DNA of 8,392 nt, taken from positions 1 through 8,392 of the forward strand of contig JASHUL010000095.1 in NCBI GenBank assembly GCA_030039995.1, read 5' to 3'. The position numbers and the translations under genes were made by a program. Below the pieces are notes generated by a model. It did not search any database, had not been told where the DNA came from, and worked only from the letters and a program-made list of their open reading frames with translations. Of this stretch, positions 5,632 through 8,392 are shown one piece after another. Each line of letters starts with the position of its first letter. Position 1 is the stretch's first letter. The stretch comes from Thermoplasmata archaeon (GTDB taxonomy: Archaea; Thermoplasmatota; Thermoplasmata; Lutacidiplasmatales; UBA184).

Positions 5632-6339
5632 TCAGGCCGGGGCGCCGGACGGGGCCGGGCGGGTCAGGGCCGCGATCGCGCCTCGGGCGACCACGGCGAC
5701 GACGATCACGAGCGGAATCAAGATCAGGTCCCCGCCGGGCCAGTTGACGCCGGCGGCTTCCCCGGCCCAGAAGATCGAGAAGGAGAACAGCAGCGACGTG
5801 CCGCCGAGCTTCAGCCACGGCACCTTGATCCGGCGGATCCGGTCGTGCACCAGCACCGCCGCGATCACGAGCACGGTGCCGCCAGCGACCGCCCCCACGA
5901 GCGCCGAGAATCCGTAGCCGGCCGCCGCGAGGGCGAGAAGCACGATCACCGCCTCGGTGGTCTCGACGGCGCCGACCGAGAACCCACCCCCGAATTGGAC
6001 GACCGTGCGACGGGGTGGCGGTGGAGTTGCCCCGGGCGTCGACGCCCAGCGGGAGAATCGGTACGTCCTCACCGTGCTCCGGAACAGGTAGACTCCGAAC
6101 ACGGCGAGCACGACCGCCGAGGCCCACAGGAGGTCGCTCCGCGGGAACGCGACGAGCACCGCCGCGAACCCGAGGGCGATCACCGCCACGACTGCGGTAC
6201 CGCTGACCGCGCCGAGCGCCACCGGCCGAACCGACGTCTGGTCGGCGCTGAGGGCGAAGACGAGAGCGACGACCTCCGTCAATTCGAGCAGTGTGATCAA
6301 GAATCCCACGACGAGCGCCGGGACGTAGAGCTCGAGCAT
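5632..6339 (-). CDS. Multi-pass membrane protein with duplicated ExTE motif, putative metal-ion transporter
   Basis: This 235-residue protein has about six to seven hydrophobic helices (roughly 5-27, 38-63, 70-88, 121-142, 144-164, 177-197 and 204-224). Two halves of three or so helices look like an internal repeat. The first starts with LLELTEVVALVFALS (E19, E22) and the second with AVETTEAVIVLLALA (E126, E129). Paired acidic motifs in the first helix of each half are typical of cation carriers such as the TMEM165/GDT1 (UPF0016) group, whose motif is ExGD(K/R). The match here is only structural, so cation transport is inference. It may correspond to uncharacterised membrane proteins of the COG4280 type, recalled rather than checked. 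A positively charged loop (residues 87-111) separates the halves. The ATG at 6339 puts the first helix at the very N-terminus. It precedes the SufR-like operon on the same strand, and is divergent from the MocA-XdhC gene. Confidence 0.75.
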   Translation of the reverse strand: MLELYVPALVVGFLITLLELTEVVALVFALSADQTSVRPVALGAVSGTAVVAVIALGFAAVLVAFPRSDLLWASAVVLAVFGVYLFRSTVRTYRFSRWASTPGATPPPPRRTVVQFGGGFSVGAVETTEAVIVLLALAAAGYGFSALVGAVAGGTVLVIAAVLVHDRIRRIKVPWLKLGGTSLLFSFSIFWAGEAAGVNWPGGDLILIPLVIVVAVVARGAIAALTRPAPSGAPA

Positions 6340-6598
6340 CGTCTCGTGACCGCCGTCTCAACTCGCGGCGCCCCAACCGACGGAGGCGAAGCGGCGCCCG
6401 GCGCGGCCGGACGTCGCGGTGGCGCGACCCTCTGCGGGCTCCGCGCAGCGGAACACGAGCGGGGTAATCGCCGTGAAAGATTACTGTTCGCGCTGTGAAC
6501 AGTTCGGGTCGCCGGCGCAACGCTTACACCGTTCGGGCCCCTCGACGGCGGCCGTGGCCGCAAGCAAGCCGTCTTCCAAACCTCGGCGACGGGCCCCC
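6340..6598. other. Divergent intergenic region
   Basis: This 259-base stretch separates the membrane protein gene (minus) from the MocA-XdhC-YHS gene (plus). The plus frame is open throughout from a GTG at 6419, with further GTGs at 6473 and 6554. However, third-position GC falls to about 70% between 6473 and 6598, against nearly 90% at the start of the MocA domain, and the translation is low in complexity. I therefore treat it as leader or regulatory DNA. It holds the dyad at 6483-6503 in its most AT-rich part. No convincing TATA box was found for either gene; GATTACT (6479-6485) and CTTACA (6523-6528) are weak candidates. Confidence 0.5.
6483..6503. promoter_or_regulatory. Candidate operator: perfect 7-7-7 inverted repeat
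   Basis: The arms ACTGTTC (6483-6489) and GAACAGT (6497-6503) are exact reverse complements, separated by the 7-base spacer GCGCTGT. Centre-to-centre distance of the half-sites is 14 bp. It is in the divergent region, and a dimeric regulator bound here could affect the membrane protein gene and the Mo-cofactor gene together. It could also act as an RNA hairpin in a plus-strand leader. Confidence 0.55.
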
Positions 6599-8254
6599 GT
6601 GGGTTCCGGTACCGCGGCCGTCGTCCTGGCCGCGGGCACATCGTCCCGCATGGGGCGCCCGAAAGCGCTCGTCACGATCGGAGGCCGCCGGCTGCTCGAG
6701 CGGACGCTCGAGAACCTGCGGCAGGGCGGCATCGAGGAGGTCGTCGTAGTCCTCGGGCACCGGGCGGACGAGATTCGAACTGCGGTGGACCTGGCCGGCA
6801 CGACCGTCGTCGTGAATCGCGAGTACGCGGAGGGAATGGCCAGCTCCCTCCGGGCGGGGGTCCGTGCGGTCGTCGGGCGGGCGCAGCACGTGATGATCGT
6901 CCTCGCGGACCAGCCGTTTGTCCTCCCCGAGACGATCCGCCATCTCGCTCAGCACGCGAGGAGGGACGGGGGTCGCATCTTCGTGCCGACGTACAAAGGC
7001 GTGTGGGGGAATCCGGTGGTCTTCGCCACGGAGCTCGCCGACGAGATCGACACGATCCGAGGCGACATCGGGTGCCGCGCGATCTTTCCGAATCACTCGG
7101 ACGAGATACGGGAGGTGCCGGTGGAGGACCCCGGGACCCTCGTCGACGTCGACACCGAAGAGGAGCTGTCGCAGATCGAATCGGCCGTCTCCGCCGGTGC
7201 TTCGCTGCCCGAGCTCCTCGACCGCCTCTCCGCGCCCCGCTGGGCGTTGCACGCCTCGCCCGAGGAGCATCCGATCCCGCGTCGCCTCTACCGACGCCCC
7301 GATGTCGCGGCGCTCGCGCAGGAGCTCCGGGGCCAGGGCGTGCCGTTCGCGCTCGCGACCGTCGTGCGGGTCGTCCGCCCGACTTCCGGTCGCCCGGGCT
7401 ACCAGGCGATTGTCCGGGAGGACGGTTCGCATGTGGGGTGGGTCGGGGGCGCGTGCACCGAGCACCTCCTCGTCGCGGAGGCCCTGGAGTCGCTTCGTGC
7501 GGGCACCCCTCGCCTCTTGCGGGTCACCCCCGACCCGGATTCGTTCCCCGTCGAGGAGGGAGTCGTTAACCACGCGATGACGTGCCAGAGCGGGGGCACC
7601 GTGGAGATCTTCATCGACCCGAACCGGCCGAAACCGACCCTCCTCGTCGTCGGAGACTCCCCGGTCGCGACGAGCCTCGCCGCGCTGGGGCCGCTCCTCG
7701 GCTACCGGGTCGTCCTCGTGGCCCCGGGGGTCGAAGCGTCCGAGCTCCCGGAGGTCGACGAGCTGGTCGGTGAGCTGGAGGAGATCATGCCGAACCTGTC
7801 GCCCACGACCTACGCCGTGGTCGCGAGCATGGGGAAGTACGACGAGAGCGCGCTCTCGCAGATCGCCCGGGCGCCGGTCGCGTTCGCCGGTCTGGTGGCG
7901 AGCCGCAAGCGGGCCCAGTCGGTGTTCGCGACCCTCCGGGACGACGGGATCACGGACGAACAGATCGCCCGGATCCGCAATCCCGCCGGCGTGGACGTCG
8001 CGGCGACCACCCCCGAGGAGATCGCGGTCAGCATTCTGGCGGAGGTCACACGGGTGCGGCGGAGCACGCCCGCCCCGGCGCCCGTCGCGCCCGCTGCCGG
8101 CGAGGCGATCGACCCGGTCTGCGGGATGACCGTCGAGACGACGAGCCCGCTTACCGCGACGGTTGACGGCACGAAGTACTACTTTTGCGCGGACGCGTGC
8201 CGGCGCAAGTTCGTGAAGGAGCCGGGTAAGTTCCTGGGCGCCGCGCGCGCTTAG
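6599..8254 (+). CDS. MocA-XdhC/CoxF-YHS fusion protein for Mo-hydroxylase cofactor maturation
   Basis: This is a 551-residue cytosolic fusion. Residues 5-195 are a MobA-like NTP transferase of MocA type: LAAGTSSRMGRPK (10-22), VLADQPFV (101-108) with the metal-binding Asp, GNPVVF (137-142), GDIGCRAIF (155-163) and DVDTEEEL. MocA joins CTP to molybdopterin to make the cytosine dinucleotide. Residues 237-342 match XdhC_CoxI (ATVVRVVRPTSGRPG, VGGACTEHLL with C286, MTCQSGGTVEIFIDP), and 346-485 form its Rossmann domain (LLVVGDSPVA, GLVASRKRAQS). XdhC/CoxF proteins bind and help sulfurate the cofactor before insertion. A P/A-rich linker leads to a YHS domain (504-546) with C508 in DPVCGM, C530 and C534 in YYFCADAC. 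The chosen GTG leaves four residues before the first strand; GTGs at 6554, 6473 and 6419 are alternatives giving up to 611 aa. Its stop overlaps the stop of coxG. Confidence 0.92.
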   Translation: MGSGTAAVVLAAGTSSRMGRPKALVTIGGRRLLERTLENLRQGGIEEVVVVLGHRADEIRTAVDLAGTTVVVNREYAEGMASSLRAGVRAVVGRAQHVMIVLADQPFVLPETIRHLAQHARRDGGRIFVPTYKGVWGNPVVFATELADEIDTIRGDIGCRAIFPNHSDEIREVPVEDPGTLVDVDTEEELSQIESAVSAGASLPELLDRLSAPRWALHASPEEHPIPRRLYRRPDVAALAQELRGQGVPFALATVVRVVRPTSGRPGYQAIVREDGSHVGWVGGACTEHLLVAEALESLRAGTPRLLRVTPDPDSFPVEEGVVNHAMTCQSGGTVEIFIDPNRPKPTLLVVGDSPVATSLAALGPLLGYRVVLVAPGVEASELPEVDELVGELEEIMPNLSPTTYAVVASMGKYDESALSQIARAPVAFAGLVASRKRAQSVFATLRDDGITDEQIARIRNPAGVDVAATTPEEIAVSILAEVTRVRRSTPAPAPVAPAAGEAIDPVCGMTVETTSPLTATVDGTKYYFCADACRRKFVKEPGKFLGAARA

Positions 8255-8392
8255 GGCGACTCGAGCTTCTTCCGCGCGTTCTCGAACAGTCCGTCGGCTT
8301 TCTTGTCGACGGTACCGCGGACGACCCGCTCGCCCAGCGTGGCGATCGGTCCGGAGAGTCGAACGTCCCCGGCCCAATGGAGGGCCGTGCCG
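8251..8392 (-). CDS. coxG: CoxG-family (SRPBCC) protein, C-terminal fragment
   Basis: Only the last 46 codons and the stop lie in the window; the start is beyond the right edge. The fragment reads GTALHWAGDVRLSGPIATLG, then ERVVRG and a helix ending FENARKKLES. This is the usual end of CoxG/CO dehydrogenase subunit G proteins, where a final strand (TxLxWxxxVxxxG) is followed by a G-rich turn and a long amphipathic C-terminal helix (LGxRLVxGxxxKxxxxFFxxF). CoxG is thought to anchor or assist the molybdenum CO dehydrogenase at the membrane. The family identification rests on this short pattern and on the neighbouring XdhC/CoxF fusion; another SRPBCC protein is possible. The TAA stop (8253-8251) overlaps the TAG of the fusion gene (8252-8254) in convergent orientation. 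Confidence 0.7.
   Translation of the reverse strand, partial: GTALHWAGDVRLSGPIATLGERVVRGTVDKKADGLFENARKKLESP

Noticed and set aside
4907..6520. The SDR frame stays open far upstream and would give a 788-aa protein
   Set aside because: The extra part is arginine-rich shadow of the regulator and membrane genes. The GTG at 4906 gives a standard SDR of 250 aa with a GTGA overlap.
6473..6598. CSRC pair (from the GTG at 6473) as a possible zinc knuckle at the N-terminus of the fusion protein
   Set aside because: Third-position GC is lower than in the gene body, the stretch is low in complexity, and the cysteine codons lie in the inverted repeat at 6483-6503. A regulatory role of the DNA explains it better, though an upstream start is not excluded.
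6768..6784. GATTCGAAC resembling a tRNA T-loop
   Set aside because: It lies inside the conserved MocA domain, and no acceptor, D-arm or anticodon arm can be placed around it.
6524..8377. 617-aa open frame on the minus strand opposite the fusion gene
   Set aside because: The composition is R/D/G/E-rich with no motifs. The plus strand carries clear MocA, XdhC and YHS domains over the same bases.
1..8392. CRISPR arrays, insertion sequences, rRNA or tRNA genes, integration sites
   Set aside because: I saw no regular repeat-spacer pattern, no transposase motif, no terminal inverted repeats and no RNA gene signature on either strand.

Overview
The window is GC-rich and densely coded. It carries eight whole or cut protein-coding genes plus one small hypothetical gene. 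It is most probably archaeal: for several genes an AT-rich TATA-like element sits about 26 nt upstream of a start codon that has no Shine-Dalgarno sequence, which is the geometry of archaeal leaderless transcripts (purT, the 91-aa gene, the SufR-like regulator, and approximately satP). A pyrimidine-rich tract follows satP. A GC-rich Thermoplasmatota-like lineage is a guess. The QueA-like, SufR-like and XdhC-type genes have a bacterial flavour, so transfer or a bacterial host cannot be fully excluded.

Layout. Bases 1-1023 (minus) hold purT, cut at its 3' end by the window edge. A short divergent promoter region separates it from a HAD-superfamily hydrolase (1142-1933, plus). A 91-aa hypothetical gene (1936-2211, minus) ends 2 nt from the hydrolase stop codon. 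Another divergent promoter region, with a dyad over the TATA element, drives satP, a six-helix acetate/succinate-type transporter (plus, to 3019), followed by a terminator. Next comes a minus-strand operon read from about 5562 down to 3114: a SufR-like winged-helix regulator with three C-terminal cysteines, a short-chain dehydrogenase (SDR) and a divergent QueA-like protein. Its genes are joined by GTGA and ATGA stop/start overlaps. Upstream on the same strand is a multi-pass membrane protein with a duplicated ExTE motif (5632-6339). A 259-base divergent intergenic region contains a perfect 7-7-7 dyad. It leads to a plus-strand three-part fusion: MocA-like cytidylyltransferase, XdhC/CoxF-like chaperone and a YHS metal-binding domain (6599-8254). 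The last 142 bases hold the C-terminus of a CoxG-family protein on the minus strand, whose stop codon overlaps that of the fusion gene.

Two functional themes emerge. The right end looks like the edge of a maturation cluster for a molybdenum hydroxylase (CO dehydrogenase / xanthine dehydrogenase type): MocA makes the cytosine-dinucleotide cofactor, XdhC/CoxF handles its sulfuration and insertion, and CoxG accompanies CO dehydrogenase. The middle operon joins a probable Fe-S or redox-sensing regulator to an SDR and a QueA-like SAM-dependent enzyme. This is the best candidate for an undescribed pathway, because queuosine synthesis is not a normal archaeal trait and several QueA signature residues are changed.
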